From: Amorphus orientalis
Lineage (GTDB): Bacteria; Pseudomonadota; Alphaproteobacteria; Rhizobiales; Amorphaceae
DNA: 64,000 bases
NCBI RefSeq assembly: GCF_030814015.1
Contig: NZ_JAUSUL010000001.1
Location: forward strand, 1,330,001 to 1,394,000
Direction: 5' to 3'
Positions 25,753 through 35,843 of the stretch are shown here, one piece after another; position 1 is the first letter of the stretch; each line of letters begins with the position of its first letter. Both the position numbers and the translations under genes were made by a program. The notes below the pieces were generated by a model, which was given only the letters and a program-made list of their open reading frames with translations, was not told where the DNA came from and did no database searches.

Positions 25753-27231
25753 TTACGCGATCTGCTTCGAGACTTCGCGGACCTGATTCGTGGTGGTTTC
25801 CACCTGCCGGGTCGACGAGGCGATCGCGTTCATGTTGCGGGTGATCGTGTCGACCCCGTCGGCGGCCGTCTGCATGTTCGACGACATGTCGCGGGTCACG
25901 GCCGCCTGCTCCTCCACCGCCGAGGCGATGCTGGAGGAGATCTCGTTGATGTCGTTGATGCGGTCGCCGATGGCCTTGAGGGCCTCCACGGCCTGCTGCG
26001 TCGTCTGCTGAACCGCCAGGATCTGCGATCCGATCTCGTCGGTCGCCTTGGAGGTCTGGCTGGCGAGGCTCTTCACCTCGGTCGCGACCACGGAGAAGCC
26101 CTTTCCGGCTTCACCGGCCCGGGCCGCCTCGATGGTGGCGTTCAGGGCGAGCAGGTTCGTCTGCGAGGCGATGTTGTTGATCAGGTCGACGATGTCGCCG
26201 ATGCGCTGGGCAGCTTCCGCCAGCCCGCCGACGATCGCGTTGGTCCGCTCGCCGTCCTGGACGGCCTCCTCGGTGACCCGCAGGGCGTGGGTGACCTGCT
26301 GGCTGATCTCGGCGACCGATGCGGCGAGTTCCTCGGCGCCGGAGGCGACCGCCTGGACGTTAGACGAGGTCTGGGTCGATGCGCTCGCCGCCGAGGCCGC
26401 CTGGCGGCTCGTGTCGCTGATCTCCTCGAAGATCCGGCCGAGATCGGTGTCGATCTCCTTCTGGATCTCGATCCGGCGCAGCCGGTCGGTCACCTGCGCG
26501 GTCCGGTCGACTGCGAACTTCACGACGCTCGTGGTGCGTCCGGTTTCGTCGAGGATCGGATTGTAGGTGGCCTGAATGTAGACCGTCCGTCCACCCTTAC
26601 CGAGCCGCTTGAACTCGCCCGTCTTGTACTCGCCGCGTGCCAGAGCGTCCCAGTGGTCGCGGTAGCAGGCGCTCGCGCGCTCACCGGCTTCCACGAACAT
26701 GGAGTGATGCTGGCCCCGGATCTCGTCCAGCTTGTAGCCCATGGCCTTCAGGAAATTGTCGTTGGCGTCGAGGATCGTGCCATCGGGCGTGAAGTGAATC
26801 ACGGCCTGCGACTTGTTGATCGCGGCGATCTGGCCTTCGGCCGCGGCGGCGGCCCGCTTCTCGCGCGTCACGTCGGCGGCGAACTTCACCACCTTGACCA
26901 CACGCCCCTTTTCCATGACCGGATTGTAGGTCGCGCGGATCCAGACCGTCTGCCCGTCCTTCCGGACGCGGGGGAACTCGGCGTCCTTGTACTCGCCGCT
27001 CCGCAGGTCGTTCCAGAATGTCTTGTAGTCGCCGGACTCCCGGATCGAAGCCGGCACGAACATGGAGTGATTGCGTCCGACGATTTCCTCGAGCTTGTAG
27101 CCCAGACACTCCAGGAAATTCTTGTTGGCCCCGATGATCTCGCCCTGGGGGGTGAACTCAATGATCGCAAGGGACCGGTCGAGGGCTGCGAGAATCCGGT
27201 GAGCATTGTTGGAAGGCATGAGGCGGAGCAT
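25753..27231 (-). CDS. Cytoplasmic double-PAS methyl-accepting chemotaxis protein
   Basis: A 492-residue chemoreceptor without membrane segments. Two PAS domains with close internal similarity (residues about 10-125 and 130-250; compare [20 protein letters not shown] with [20 protein letters not shown]) are each followed by a PAC-like strand VVKFA.D.T. The signalling hairpin tip is [20 protein letters not shown] followed by [15 protein letters not shown]. The soluble sensor suggests a cytoplasmic signal such as redox state or energy status bound through haem or flavin, but no diagnostic ligand residue can be assigned by eye. No pentapeptide CheR tether is seen; the C-terminus is VREVSKQIA. 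Confidence 0.93.
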   Translation of the reverse strand: MLRLMPSNNAHRILAALDRSLAIIEFTPQGEIIGANKNFLECLGYKLEEIVGRNHSMFVPASIRESGDYKTFWNDLRSGEYKDAEFPRVRKDGQTVWIRATYNPVMEKGRVVKVVKFAADVTREKRAAAAAEGQIAAINKSQAVIHFTPDGTILDANDNFLKAMGYKLDEIRGQHHSMFVEAGERASACYRDHWDALARGEYKTGEFKRLGKGGRTVYIQATYNPILDETGRTTSVVKFAVDRTAQVTDRLRRIEIQKEIDTDLGRIFEEISDTSRQAASAASASTQTSSNVQAVASGAEELAASVAEISQQVTHALRVTEEAVQDGERTNAIVGGLAEAAQRIGDIVDLINNIASQTNLLALNATIEAARAGEAGKGFSVVATEVKSLASQTSKATDEIGSQILAVQQTTQQAVEALKAIGDRINDINEISSSIASAVEEQAAVTRDMSSNMQTAADGVDTITRNMNAIASSTRQVETTTNQVREVSKQIA

Positions 27232-27322
27232 CTGAGCGGATCCGATCGTTATGATTTGTTATGCCATTCCGGTATCTTAGCAAGCTTGCATGTAGCTGGT
27301 TCCGCAACCTTGGGCAGGGCAG

Positions 27323-28993
27323 CTAGCCGGCTTTGGCCCGGGCCTGACGGACCAGGGCCTGACCGCCGTCGATGACGATGTTGCGTGCCTCGGAAGCGGG
27401 AACGGGGCGCGAATAGAAGTAGCCCTGGGCGATGTCGCAGCCCCGCTTGGCGAGCCAGGTTGCGTCGGCCTGGCTTTCGATGCCTTCGGCCGTGACCTTC
27501 AGCTTGAGCCGGTGCGCAAGCAGGATGACAAGGTCGACGATGGTGGATGCGGCGGAATCGATCCGACGCTGGTTGATCAGCGTCTGGTCCAGCTTGATCT
27601 TGTCGACGGGCAGGGCATAGAGCTGCTGAAGGCTCGAATAACCGGTTCCGAAATCGTCGAGTGAAATCCCGATACCGGCGGCCTTGAGGTCCGAAATCGT
27701 CCCCTTGGCGCGCTCGAAGTCTTCCACGATTGCATCCTCGGTCACTTCGATCTCGAGGCGCTGAGGCGGAAGGCCGGTCTGCTTCAGGCAGTTCAGGACC
27801 GTGTCGCGCATTTTCTTGTCGCGCAGCTGCGTCGGTGAGGCGTTCACGGAGATCAGCAGCGGCTTGGACCAGGTCATGGCTTCCCGCGCCGCGATATCGA
27901 GGATCCGCTCGAAGAGACGGTCGATGTGTCCCGTGTCCGAGGCAAGCGGGATGAAGACGTCCGGTCCGATGGGGCCCTTCACCGGATGGGTCCAGCGGGC
28001 GAGCACCTCGAATCCGATCAGCTCACTGGTCTCCATTTCGATGAAGGGCTGATAGTGCGGAACGATCTGGCCGTCCTCGATGGCGCGCGGCAGTTCGTTT
28101 TCCAGGGCGAGCCGCTCGCGGATCGAGGAATCCACGGCAAGGTCGAACGTGGCGAAGGTGTTGCGTCCGGCCGCCTTCGCCTGGGTCATCGACAGATCGG
28201 CGCGCTGCATGACGATTTCGCGCGTCTGACCGTCCCTTGGCCAGATCGCGACACCCAGGCTGGCGGATATCTTCGTTTCCGCGATGCCGAGGGGGATCGG
28301 CAGGCGGATTTCCTTGAGGATGTCCTGCATGGTCTTGACGACCCGCTCGTCGCGATCCTTGCAGCCGATGACGACCGCGAATTCGTCGGCGCTGAGATGG
28401 GCGATGATGCCGTTGGGCCCGACGGCTTTGCGGATGCGGCGGGCGACCTCCTGCAGCACCCGGTCTCCCCCGGTGTGGCCGTGCAGGTCGTTGATAGTGC
28501 GGAAGCGGTCGAGATTCAGGACGATAAGGGCCACGGAATGGCCCTTCTTGCCGGCCTCGGTCAGGGCGCCCTCGAACATGGACTCGAAGTTGCGCCGGTT
28601 CGGCAGGCCCGTCAGGGGGTCGAACAGGGTCAGCTTGCGCGCGGCTTCCTCGGCCTGTTGCTGGCGCCTTATCGCCCGGCGCAGGCTGATGATGTAGACC
28701 GCCAGGATCGCGACCAGCGCCGTGGTGGCCACGATGAACATGTTGATCAGCTGGACGGCGACCCAGATGCTCGGCGTGTCGCCCGTGGTGTAGAGCGAGG
28801 GAAGCAGATCGAGGCGCGCGAGGCCGGCGAACGCCACCACCGCGAGCACGACGATGATGGAGTACAGCAGCCGGACCCGGCGACTGGGCTGTAACTCCAA
28901 ACTCCGAGGATCGCTCTTTCTGGTCAAAGTCGTGCCATCAGCCTGTCGCGGAGGCTTGCCGCAGCTCTGCGATCGCGCGACCTGCGACGGCAA
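27323..28993 (-). CDS. Membrane GGDEF-EAL protein with degenerate GGDEF site
   Basis: A 556-residue protein with two membrane segments near residues 42-62 and 80-105 and almost no periplasmic sensor. The cyclase site reads LSADEFAVVIG, so GGDEF is SADEF and diguanylate cyclase activity is unlikely. The EAL domain is well kept: GFEVLARW (EVL variant), SVNASPTQL, LEIEVTED, LDDFGTGYSSLQ, DKIKLDQ and TAEGIES, so it should be a phosphodiesterase, perhaps with GTP sensing by the degenerate domain. The start is a TTG after GGGGGCGAC; another TTG 22 codons in (LTRKSDPRS) is possible, so the N-terminus is uncertain. It lies upstream of the chemoreceptor on the same strand. Confidence 0.88.
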   Translation of the reverse strand: MPSQVARSQSCGKPPRQADGTTLTRKSDPRSLELQPSRRVRLLYSIIVVLAVVAFAGLARLDLLPSLYTTGDTPSIWVAVQLINMFIVATTALVAILAVYIISLRRAIRRQQQAEEAARKLTLFDPLTGLPNRRNFESMFEGALTEAGKKGHSVALIVLNLDRFRTINDLHGHTGGDRVLQEVARRIRKAVGPNGIIAHLSADEFAVVIGCKDRDERVVKTMQDILKEIRLPIPLGIAETKISASLGVAIWPRDGQTREIVMQRADLSMTQAKAAGRNTFATFDLAVDSSIRERLALENELPRAIEDGQIVPHYQPFIEMETSELIGFEVLARWTHPVKGPIGPDVFIPLASDTGHIDRLFERILDIAAREAMTWSKPLLISVNASPTQLRDKKMRDTVLNCLKQTGLPPQRLEIEVTEDAIVEDFERAKGTISDLKAAGIGISLDDFGTGYSSLQQLYALPVDKIKLDQTLINQRRIDSAASTIVDLVILLAHRLKLKVTAEGIESQADATWLAKRGCDIAQGYFYSRPVPASEARNIVIDGGQALVRQARAKAG

Positions 28994-29065
28994 AGACGGT
29001 CGCCCCCGATCGAGCGATCACGTCACGGTCGGCTTGCGCGAGGCTGGCGCCCGAGGCGGTTATCC

Positions 29066-31000
29066 TCAGGCGGGGACGGCTGCCGTGTCCACCGATATCA
29101 TGAATCGGCCGAAAAAGGCCGCAAGCTCACCGGTGGCGGTGAGCGGCAGGACGTTGGCCACGTACTGATCGGGCCGCACCACCACCATGCAGCCTTGCGC
29201 CCGATCGATGCCGCGCGTGTCGAAGATGTCGCCGGCAGCGAAGTCCGGACAGAACATCTTCTCGTAGTCGGTCAGGCCGTAGCGGCCCTTGGCGGGTTTC
29301 AGAACGGCGGGCATGCGCTCCAGAGCAAGCTCGCGATGCGGCTGCTGAAGCACGGCGCGAACGTCGATCACGGAATCGATGTCGGCGCCTGCCGGCGTGT
29401 GGCGCAGGAGAGGGGACTGGTCGGCCTCCGCCAGGAACGCACACAGCCTGGACAGGGCGGTGTCGTCCGCCGTCGGATCGGCCGCGTCGGCGAAAAGGAA
29501 CACCCGCCAGCGCCCGTCTGCCTCGACGACATGGCCGAGATGGAGCGGCTTGGCGTCGCCGAGCCGGATCACGGGGGCGGACTGGAAGCGCTTGCCGATC
29601 GGAAAGCCGGCGGCGAGGTCCTGATGCTCCGGTCCGGCTGTCAGGAGCGAGGGCGTGTAGAGCGTGGAGGTTCCGGCCGTGTAGCGCCCGTGGCGCACGA
29701 AATAGTCCTGGGTCCTGGCCGGACTGTCGCCGTCGCGCGCGCTGAGGACGCTGACCCATTCCCGGTCGAAGTCGATCAGTTCCTTGGCGATCGCCTGGCG
29801 TTCGGCGGAATAGGTCGACAGCAGCTCGGCGGGACTGCGCCCGGACAGGACCGCAGCGAGCTTCCAGCCGAGATTGAACGCGTCCTGCATGGAGACGTTC
29901 ATGCCGAGGCCCGCCTTGGGGCTGTGGGTGTGGCAGGCGTCGCCGCAGATGAACACGTGCGGCACGCGGCTTTCGGTCTGGTCTTCCGGCACGTCGTCGA
30001 ATTTGTCGGTGAGCCGCTGGCCGATCTCGTAGACCGACCACCAGGCGATCTCCTTCACGTCGATCGAATAGGGGTGGAAGATCCGCTGGGCGGCGCCGAT
30101 CAGATGGTCGGAGGTGATGCTGCGGTTGGCGACCCGTTCACCCGCCTTGAGCTTGTCGAGTTCGATATAAAGCCGAACAAGATGTCCGCCCTCGCGCGGG
30201 ATGAGGACGATGTTGCCCTCGTTTTCCGACTGGATCAGCGACTTCAACCGGATGTCGGGGAAGTCGGTGACCGCCAGAACGTCCATCACGCCCCAGGCCT
30301 GATTGGCCGAATCGCCCCTGAGCTCGCGTCCGAGCGCCTTGCGCACCGCAGAGCGGGCGCCGTCGCACCCCACGACGTAGCGGGCCCGGACCGTCTCCGT
30401 TTCGCCCTCGTGGCCGGGGTCGGATCGCTCCAGCGTCACGGTGACGGGGTGGGACGGCATGGCGTCGGACGTGGCGACCGCCGGATCGATCACGAGGTCC
30501 GTCACCCGGCGCGAATAGTCGGGTTCGAGCCGGCGCGGCGATTTCCGCATGATGTCGAGGTAGAATTCATGCACCCGGGCCTGATTGAGAATCACGTGGG
30601 GCATCTCCGACAGCCCCTCTTCGACATCCTTGATCCGTCCGGAGCGGGCGATTTCGTCGGGGCTCTCCGGCTTCGGACGCCAGAAGGTGGTCTCGTTGAC
30701 CCAGTACGCCTCGCGCAGAACCCGCTCCACGAACCCGAAGGCCTGGAACATCTCCATCGTCCGGCAGGCGATGCCGTCGGCCTGTCCGAGTTCCAGCGGG
30801 CCGGGTTTCTGGTCGACGATGCGCGTGTTGATATGCCCGAAGCGCGACAGCTGAGCCGCCAGCGTGAGGCCGGCCGGACCGCATCCGACGATGAGCACGT
30901 CCACCTCTTCCGGAAGGCCGGACGCTTGCCCCGAGATCTGCCGAGCGGGTTCGGCCAGATCCGGATCGCCGGTGCGAAAGCCGTTCAGATGGAATTGCAT
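29066..31000 (-). CDS. FAD-dependent aromatic hydroxylase, 3-hydroxybenzoate 4-monooxygenase-like
   Basis: A 644-residue single-component flavoprotein hydroxylase. FAD motifs: VLIVGCGPAGLTLAAQL (residues 35-51), GCDGARSAVRKALGREL (DG motif), and FICGDACHTHSPKAGLGMN (GD motif). It extends past these into the C-terminal thioredoxin-like domain found in phenol hydroxylase and 3-hydroxybenzoate 4-hydroxylase, matching their length of about 640. The sequence GQADGIACRTMEMFQAFGF is characteristic of that subgroup. It would convert 3-hydroxybenzoate to protocatechuate or a related phenol with NADPH and O2. It is divergent from a MarR regulator with a palindrome between them, which suggests induction by an aromatic acid. 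Confidence 0.85.
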   Translation of the reverse strand: MQFHLNGFRTGDPDLAEPARQISGQASGLPEEVDVLIVGCGPAGLTLAAQLSRFGHINTRIVDQKPGPLELGQADGIACRTMEMFQAFGFVERVLREAYWVNETTFWRPKPESPDEIARSGRIKDVEEGLSEMPHVILNQARVHEFYLDIMRKSPRRLEPDYSRRVTDLVIDPAVATSDAMPSHPVTVTLERSDPGHEGETETVRARYVVGCDGARSAVRKALGRELRGDSANQAWGVMDVLAVTDFPDIRLKSLIQSENEGNIVLIPREGGHLVRLYIELDKLKAGERVANRSITSDHLIGAAQRIFHPYSIDVKEIAWWSVYEIGQRLTDKFDDVPEDQTESRVPHVFICGDACHTHSPKAGLGMNVSMQDAFNLGWKLAAVLSGRSPAELLSTYSAERQAIAKELIDFDREWVSVLSARDGDSPARTQDYFVRHGRYTAGTSTLYTPSLLTAGPEHQDLAAGFPIGKRFQSAPVIRLGDAKPLHLGHVVEADGRWRVFLFADAADPTADDTALSRLCAFLAEADQSPLLRHTPAGADIDSVIDVRAVLQQPHRELALERMPAVLKPAKGRYGLTDYEKMFCPDFAAGDIFDTRGIDRAQGCMVVVRPDQYVANVLPLTATGELAAFFGRFMISVDTAAVPA

Positions 31001-31179
31001 GAATGTGTCCTCCGCACGTCTCAGGGGCGTCTTGCCGCGCCTGTTCGCTGTTGGCGGCCGAGCCGATGTCGTTCTCTCAGGCCTCCCGGCATCGCCCGGC
31101 CCAAGTTAAGAGGACGGCGCGCCGGAACGCGCCACCCGTCAGCCGGATTCGGACGGACTTGCCGGGACCCGATATTATT

Positions 31180-31204
31180 CAGTATGCTGATCATCAGTGT
31201 ACTG
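31180..31204. promoter_or_regulatory. MarR-type operator palindrome
   Basis: A 25-base near-perfect inverted repeat: outer arms CAGTA and TACTG, inner arms CTGAT and ATCAG, with 10 of 12 base pairs symmetric. It sits 21 bases before the marR-type ATG and about 180 bases before the divergent hydroxylase start. It fits a MarR-family dimer site controlling both promoters. Confidence 0.6.
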
Positions 31205-31225
31205 GTCAAGCCAGAGAGCGCACCG

Positions 31226-31705
31226 ATGGATATGAACGACAGGCCCGGCCATCTGGCCCGCCGCTTCCAGCAGATCGCGGTCGCAATCTTTCACGCGGAA
31301 GCTGCGGCGGTCGGATGCGATCTGACGCCGGTCCAGTATGCGGCGCTCGCGACCGTGGCCGCCCATGACGGCATCGATCAGGTAACCCTGGCCGGATCGA
31401 TCGCCTACGACCGGACGACCATCACCGGCGTCGTCGACCGGCTTGCCCACAAGGGCCTGCTGGAACGCCGTGCGAATGCCCGCGACCGGCGCGCGCGGGC
31501 CCTGCATGTGACCGACCTCGGTCGCGAGGTGCTCGTCCGGATCGAACCGGCGGTCGACGCCGCGCAGCGGACCATGCTGCGCGGCTTGAGCGAGGACGAG
31601 GCAGAGGTGTTTCTCACCCTGTTCCGCAAGGCGATCGATTCGGTGAACGACCTCAGCCGCGCCCCGATGCGCGGCGCACCGTCCTCCGATCTGCGCGCCG
31701 ACTGA
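31226..31705 (+). CDS. MarR family transcriptional regulator
   Basis: A 159-residue winged-helix regulator. The recognition region is IAYDRTTITGVVDRLAHKGL, followed by the wing RRANARDRRARALHVTDLGR. The N-terminal helix (LARRFQQIAVAIFHAEAAAV) forms the dimer interface typical of the family. The ATG is close after GAGAG; an ATG two codons later is alternative. Regulators of this kind repress and are released by aromatic carboxylates. A palindrome just upstream and the divergent 3-hydroxybenzoate-hydroxylase-like gene make it the likely repressor of that gene and itself. Confidence 0.9.
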   Translation: MDMNDRPGHLARRFQQIAVAIFHAEAAAVGCDLTPVQYAALATVAAHDGIDQVTLAGSIAYDRTTITGVVDRLAHKGLLERRANARDRRARALHVTDLGREVLVRIEPAVDAAQRTMLRGLSEDEAEVFLTLFRKAIDSVNDLSRAPMRGAPSSDLRAD

Positions 31706-31820
31706 CGGAAGCGGGCGAGGCTGCCGAATCGTCTCCCCTCGCGCCGACATTGACTTGAGCGCCCTTCGCGCACGAGATCGGGGCAAGCTCCTTTTCTCCA
31801 TCGAAGGTCGAGTCGTTTTC

Positions 31821-33515
31821 ATGTCCTCATCCGATGCCCAGACCAGCCATCTCCGATCCGGCGGCGCGCTTCTGGTCGATTGCCTCAAGGCCAACGGGGT
31901 CGACCGGGCGTTCTGCATCCCGGGCGAAAGCTATCTCGCCGTTCTGGACGCGTTCGTGGACGCCGACATCCCCCTGACCGTCGGTCGCCAGGAAGGCGGC
32001 GTGTCCATGATGGCGGAGGCCTGGGGAAAGATGACCGGACGGCCCGGGATCTGTCTGGTCACGCGCGGGCCGGGGGCTACGAACGCGGCGGCTGGCGTGC
32101 ACATCGCCCAGCAGGATTCCACGCCGATGATCCTCCTGGTCGGACAGGTCGCCCGGGACATGCGCGGGCGCGATGCCTTCCAGGAGGTCGACTTCGTCCG
32201 GATGTTCGGCGGCATGGCCAAATGGGTCGCGGAGATCGACGCGGCCGAGCGCATTCCGGAAATGATCGCCCGCGCCTTCGCCACGGCGATGTCCGGGCGG
32301 CCGGGGCCGGTGGTCCTGGCGCTTCCCGAAGACATGCTGACGGAGAGGGTCGACGCGCGCCCGGTCGCCGCGACGGCACCGGCAGAGCCGGCTCCTTCGA
32401 CGGTGGAGCTGGCGCGCCTGGAAATGCTCCTTCAGGAGGCGGAGCGCCCGATCGCGATCGTCGGCGGATCGCGCTGGTCGGCTGCGGCGGCCAAGCGGCT
32501 CGACGAGGTGTCGAGAGCCTGGGCGTTGCCGGTCGCGACCGCCTTCCGCCGCCAGGACCTCGTCGACAACCTGCATCCGAATTTCGCCGGTGACGTGGGC
32601 ATCGGGATCAATCCGGCGCTCAAGGCCCGGATCGAGGCGGCCGACCTGATCCTGCTGGTCGGTGACCGGCTCTCGGAAATGGCGTCCCAGAGCTACAGCC
32701 TGATCGATATCCCGACACCGCGGCAGACCCTCGTGCACGTCCATCCGGGCTCGGAGGAGCTCGGCCGGGTCTATCAGCCGACCCTGGGCATCAACGCCAC
32801 ACCGCGGGCCTTTCTCGACGCCTGGGCCTCGCTGCCCGTGCCGAACGATCCCGCCTGGGCCGGGGCGGCGGACCAGGCCCATGCCGACTATCTCGCCTGG
32901 TCGGAGCCAACCGTCTCGCCCGGCGCCGTGGACATGGGCGCGGTCATGGCGGCGATCCGGGACCGGCTTCCGGAAGATGCGATCGTCACCAACGGGGCCG
33001 GCAACTTTGCCGGCTGGGTCCATCGCTTCCATCGGTACCGGACCTATGGATCCGAACTCGCGCCCACCTCCGGCACTATGGGGTACGGGCTGCCGGCTGC
33101 CATCGCGGCCAAGCTGCGCCATCCCGAGCGGACCGTTCTGTGCGTGGCCGGCGACGGCGACCTCCAGATGACCATCCAGGAACTCGGAACAGTCCTTCAG
33201 GAACAGCTGGCCATCATCCTGATCGTGGTCGACAACGGGGCTTACGGCACCATCCGGATGCACCAGGAGCGCGAATATCCCGGCCGGATTTCGGCAACCT
33301 CGCTGATCAATCCCGACTTCGCGACGCTCGGCGAGGCCTACGGCGCCTTCGTCGCCCGGGTGGACCGGACCGAAGACTTCGCGCCGGCCTTCGAGGATGC
33401 GCTCGGACAGACCCGCCTGTCGCTTCTGCACGTGAAGACCGATCCGGAGGCGATCACGCCGGCGACGACGCTGAGCGCCATCCGGGCGGCCGCTCTTTCC
33501 CGGCTGGACACGTGA
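31821..33515 (+). CDS. Thiamine diphosphate-dependent enzyme, acetolactate synthase-like
   Basis: A 564-residue ThDP enzyme with the three-domain order of acetohydroxyacid synthase and decarboxylases: Pyr domain with the activating Glu in GRQEGGVSMMAEA, a central Rossmann-like domain, and the PP domain with GDGDLQMTIQELGTVLQEQL running to VVDNGAYG. Sequence near RGPGATNAAAGVHIA is typical of AHAS-like proteins of unknown specificity. No small regulatory subunit (ilvH) adjoins, so it is probably not the biosynthetic acetolactate synthase but a catabolic decarboxylase or ligase. It follows marR by 115 bases on the same strand and might belong to that regulon. Confidence 0.85.
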   Translation: MSSSDAQTSHLRSGGALLVDCLKANGVDRAFCIPGESYLAVLDAFVDADIPLTVGRQEGGVSMMAEAWGKMTGRPGICLVTRGPGATNAAAGVHIAQQDSTPMILLVGQVARDMRGRDAFQEVDFVRMFGGMAKWVAEIDAAERIPEMIARAFATAMSGRPGPVVLALPEDMLTERVDARPVAATAPAEPAPSTVELARLEMLLQEAERPIAIVGGSRWSAAAAKRLDEVSRAWALPVATAFRRQDLVDNLHPNFAGDVGIGINPALKARIEAADLILLVGDRLSEMASQSYSLIDIPTPRQTLVHVHPGSEELGRVYQPTLGINATPRAFLDAWASLPVPNDPAWAGAADQAHADYLAWSEPTVSPGAVDMGAVMAAIRDRLPEDAIVTNGAGNFAGWVHRFHRYRTYGSELAPTSGTMGYGLPAAIAAKLRHPERTVLCVAGDGDLQMTIQELGTVLQEQLAIILIVVDNGAYGTIRMHQEREYPGRISATSLINPDFATLGEAYGAFVARVDRTEDFAPAFEDALGQTRLSLLHVKTDPEAITPATTLSAIRAAALSRLDT

Positions 33516-33604
33516 CCGGATCGGGACGACCGGGCGATCCGAATCGCGGCCTCGTGCGTTCAGGAAAGAGCAAGCCGATCGCGTCCGCATGAAGGAATGA
33601 GCGA

Positions 33605-34096
33605 ATGACCGCTTCGATTGCCGCTTTCCTGGGGTTCATTGCAGCCGTTGCCGCGGTGGCCGTCACGGGCGTCGTCTTCAAGCCGGGGGCTTGGTACGAG
33701 AGAATCCGCAAACCCGGATTCACGCCGCCCGACTGGTTGTTTCCGATCGCCTGGACGGTCCTCTATCTGATGATCGCGGTGTCCGGTTTCCTGGTCTGGC
33801 GGGAAGTGGGCATCGCCGGCGCGCCGGTGGCCTTCCTGTTTTTCGCCGCCCAGCTCGTCTTCAACGCCGCGTGGTCGCCGCTCTTCTTCGGAGCGCATCG
33901 GCCCGACCTGGCCATGGCCGATCTCGGCCTGCTCTGGTTCGCGATCCTCGCGACGATCCTGTCCTTCTGGGAAGTCAGCGTCCTGGCCGCGCTTCTGCTC
34001 GCGCCCTACCTGATATGGGTGACGTATGCAGGCGCCCTCAACGCGGTGATCTGGCGACTGAACGGGGCGCGGCCCCGCCCTGCGGGGACCGTGTAA
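33605..34096 (+). CDS. tspO: TspO/MBR family membrane protein (tryptophan-rich sensory protein)
   Basis: A 163-residue protein with five hydrophobic helices. The signatures are WYERIRKPGFTPPDWLFPIA, AWTVLYLMIAVSG, NAAWSPLFFG, and APYLIWVTYAGALN. TspO proteins bind porphyrins and in alphaproteobacteria influence tetrapyrrole metabolism and stress responses. The first helix is preceded by no cleavable leader. The ATG follows GGAATGAGCGA. The gene is alone between the ThDP enzyme and the TTC38-like gene. Confidence 0.95.
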   Translation: MTASIAAFLGFIAAVAAVAVTGVVFKPGAWYERIRKPGFTPPDWLFPIAWTVLYLMIAVSGFLVWREVGIAGAPVAFLFFAAQLVFNAAWSPLFFGAHRPDLAMADLGLLWFAILATILSFWEVSVLAALLLAPYLIWVTYAGALNAVIWRLNGARPRPAGTV

Positions 34097-34394
34097 GGCA
34101 CGCCCGCAGGGGCCGCTCTCCGGCCCGGAGCCGGAACGGGTGTCCGGAGCCCGCGGATTGGCCGACCGCGTCATGTTTCCGGCCGTCGGCCTCACCGAGC
34201 TGTGACGGGCCGTGACGCGACGCACAATGGTCGTTTGCCTAAATTACAGGGTGGAACCGGGAACCGGCTCGCCTCCGGTGTGCCGCCGAAAATCGGCCTG
34301 CAGATCGGACGCTTCCCGAGTTTCGCCGGCTTTGGACTGAATGTTGCACCGTGTGGCCGTCGGAAAACCGGCGGTGGGACCTGAAGGAGTTGCC

Positions 34395-35771
34395 ATGGCG
34401 ATCGCGGATCGGTTCGACTGCCCGCTGACGATCCAAAGCGAGGACGCCGCGTTCGCCTGGGGTGAAACGGCCCACGCCTTTCTCGCCCATGGTCCCAAGG
34501 CCGCCGATCATCTGACGCGTGTTCTCGATCTCGATCCGCAGTTCGCGATGGGGCATGCGGCGCGCGGACTGTTCTGTCTGCTTCTTGCCCGCCGAGAGCT
34601 TGTGGCGATTGCCGAGAACGCGCTTTCAACCGCGCGCGCGGCGCAGTCGGAGGTCGGGACCACGCCGCGGGAAGGGGCTTACGTCGATGCATTGGCCGAT
34701 TGGCTGGCAGGCCGTCCGAGCCGGGCCGCCTCGCGTCTCGACGAGGTGCTTGCGCGCCACCCCGCCGATGCCCTGACGCTGAAGCTCGTCCATCAGATCC
34801 GCTTCATGCTGGGCGACAGCTCGGGCATGCGCCGGTCGGTGGAAGGGGTGATCGGGGCCTATGATGCCCGGCATCCGATGGCCGGATACGCCCACGGCTG
34901 CCGCGCCTTCGCGCTGGAGGAGACCGGAGATCTCGTCGCCGCGGAAGCCGCCGGCCGCCGGGCACTGGAACTCTCGCCGGACGATGCGTGGGGCCTGCAT
35001 GCGGTCGCCCACGTCCACGACATGTCCGGCCGGGCCCGCGACGGTCTGGCCTGGCTCGGCGACCGCGAAGCGTCCTTCGCGCACTGCAACAACTTCCGCT
35101 TCCACGTCTGGTGGCACAAGGCGCTCTTCCACCTCGACGTGGGCGAGATCGACGCGGTGCTGTCGCTGTACGACCAGTCGATCCGCGCCGAGCACAGCGA
35201 CGACTTCCGCGACATCGCCAACGGCGCGTCGCTTCTGTCGCGGCTCGAGCTAGAAGGCATCGATGTCGGCCGGCGCTGGGAGGAACTGGCGGAAATCTGC
35301 GAGCGGCGGGTGGAAGACGGCTGTCTGGTCTTCGCCGATCTGCACTATCTTCTGGCGCTGTGCGGCGGCGCGCGCGGCGACAGCGCCGGCCGGCTCCTCG
35401 ACCGGATGAGGGCCGATGCCGACGGCGTCTGCGACATGAGCCGGGTCGCTGCCGACAGCGGCGTGGCGATCGCCTCCGCGCTGAACGCATTCCGGGCAGG
35501 CGACTATGCCGCGGCGTATCGCTGGTTCGCGTCCGGACAGCCGAAGATCGGTTCGATCGGCGGCAGCCATGCACAGCGGGACGTGTTCGAACGGCTGGCG
35601 GTCGAGGCGGCGATCCGTGCCGGTCTTCTTCACGAAGCCCGGCTGCTTCTGGACGACCGGGCGCGCCGCCGTGGCGCCATGGACGGGTTCGCTCACGCCC
35701 GCCTTGCGCGGATCGACGACCTCATGGCCGACAACGACCACGGCCGCGACCGGCTGCAGGTGGCCCTGTAA
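34395..35771 (+). CDS. TPR protein, TTC38-like family
   Basis: A 458-residue soluble protein built of helical TPR-like repeats. The stretch GLHAVAHVHDMSGRARDGLAWL followed by FRFHVWWHKALFHLDVGE is the conserved core of the TTC38-type family. The function of that family is unknown; repeats suggest a protein-interaction role. GAAGGAG lies six bases before the chosen ATG, which is 18 codons inside the longest frame. About 300 bases upstream carry no gene. A short hairpin with a T-rich tail follows the stop. Confidence 0.8.
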   Translation: MAIADRFDCPLTIQSEDAAFAWGETAHAFLAHGPKAADHLTRVLDLDPQFAMGHAARGLFCLLLARRELVAIAENALSTARAAQSEVGTTPREGAYVDALADWLAGRPSRAASRLDEVLARHPADALTLKLVHQIRFMLGDSSGMRRSVEGVIGAYDARHPMAGYAHGCRAFALEETGDLVAAEAAGRRALELSPDDAWGLHAVAHVHDMSGRARDGLAWLGDREASFAHCNNFRFHVWWHKALFHLDVGEIDAVLSLYDQSIRAEHSDDFRDIANGASLLSRLELEGIDVGRRWEELAEICERRVEDGCLVFADLHYLLALCGGARGDSAGRLLDRMRADADGVCDMSRVAADSGVAIASALNAFRAGDYAAAYRWFASGQPKIGSIGGSHAQRDVFERLAVEAAIRAGLLHEARLLLDDRARRRGAMDGFAHARLARIDDLMADNDHGRDRLQVAL

Positions 35772-35843
35772 GGCGTTGCCCGCTCAGGTTCCGGCGCGGG
35801 GCGTCCGACGCATTCCACTCCCATGCGGACAGACCTGGAGCAT

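Noticed and set aside
25726-27375. 549-codon open frame opposite the chemoreceptor
   Set aside because: Leu/Gly/Asp-rich antisense frame without domains; the chemoreceptor on the other strand is unmistakable.
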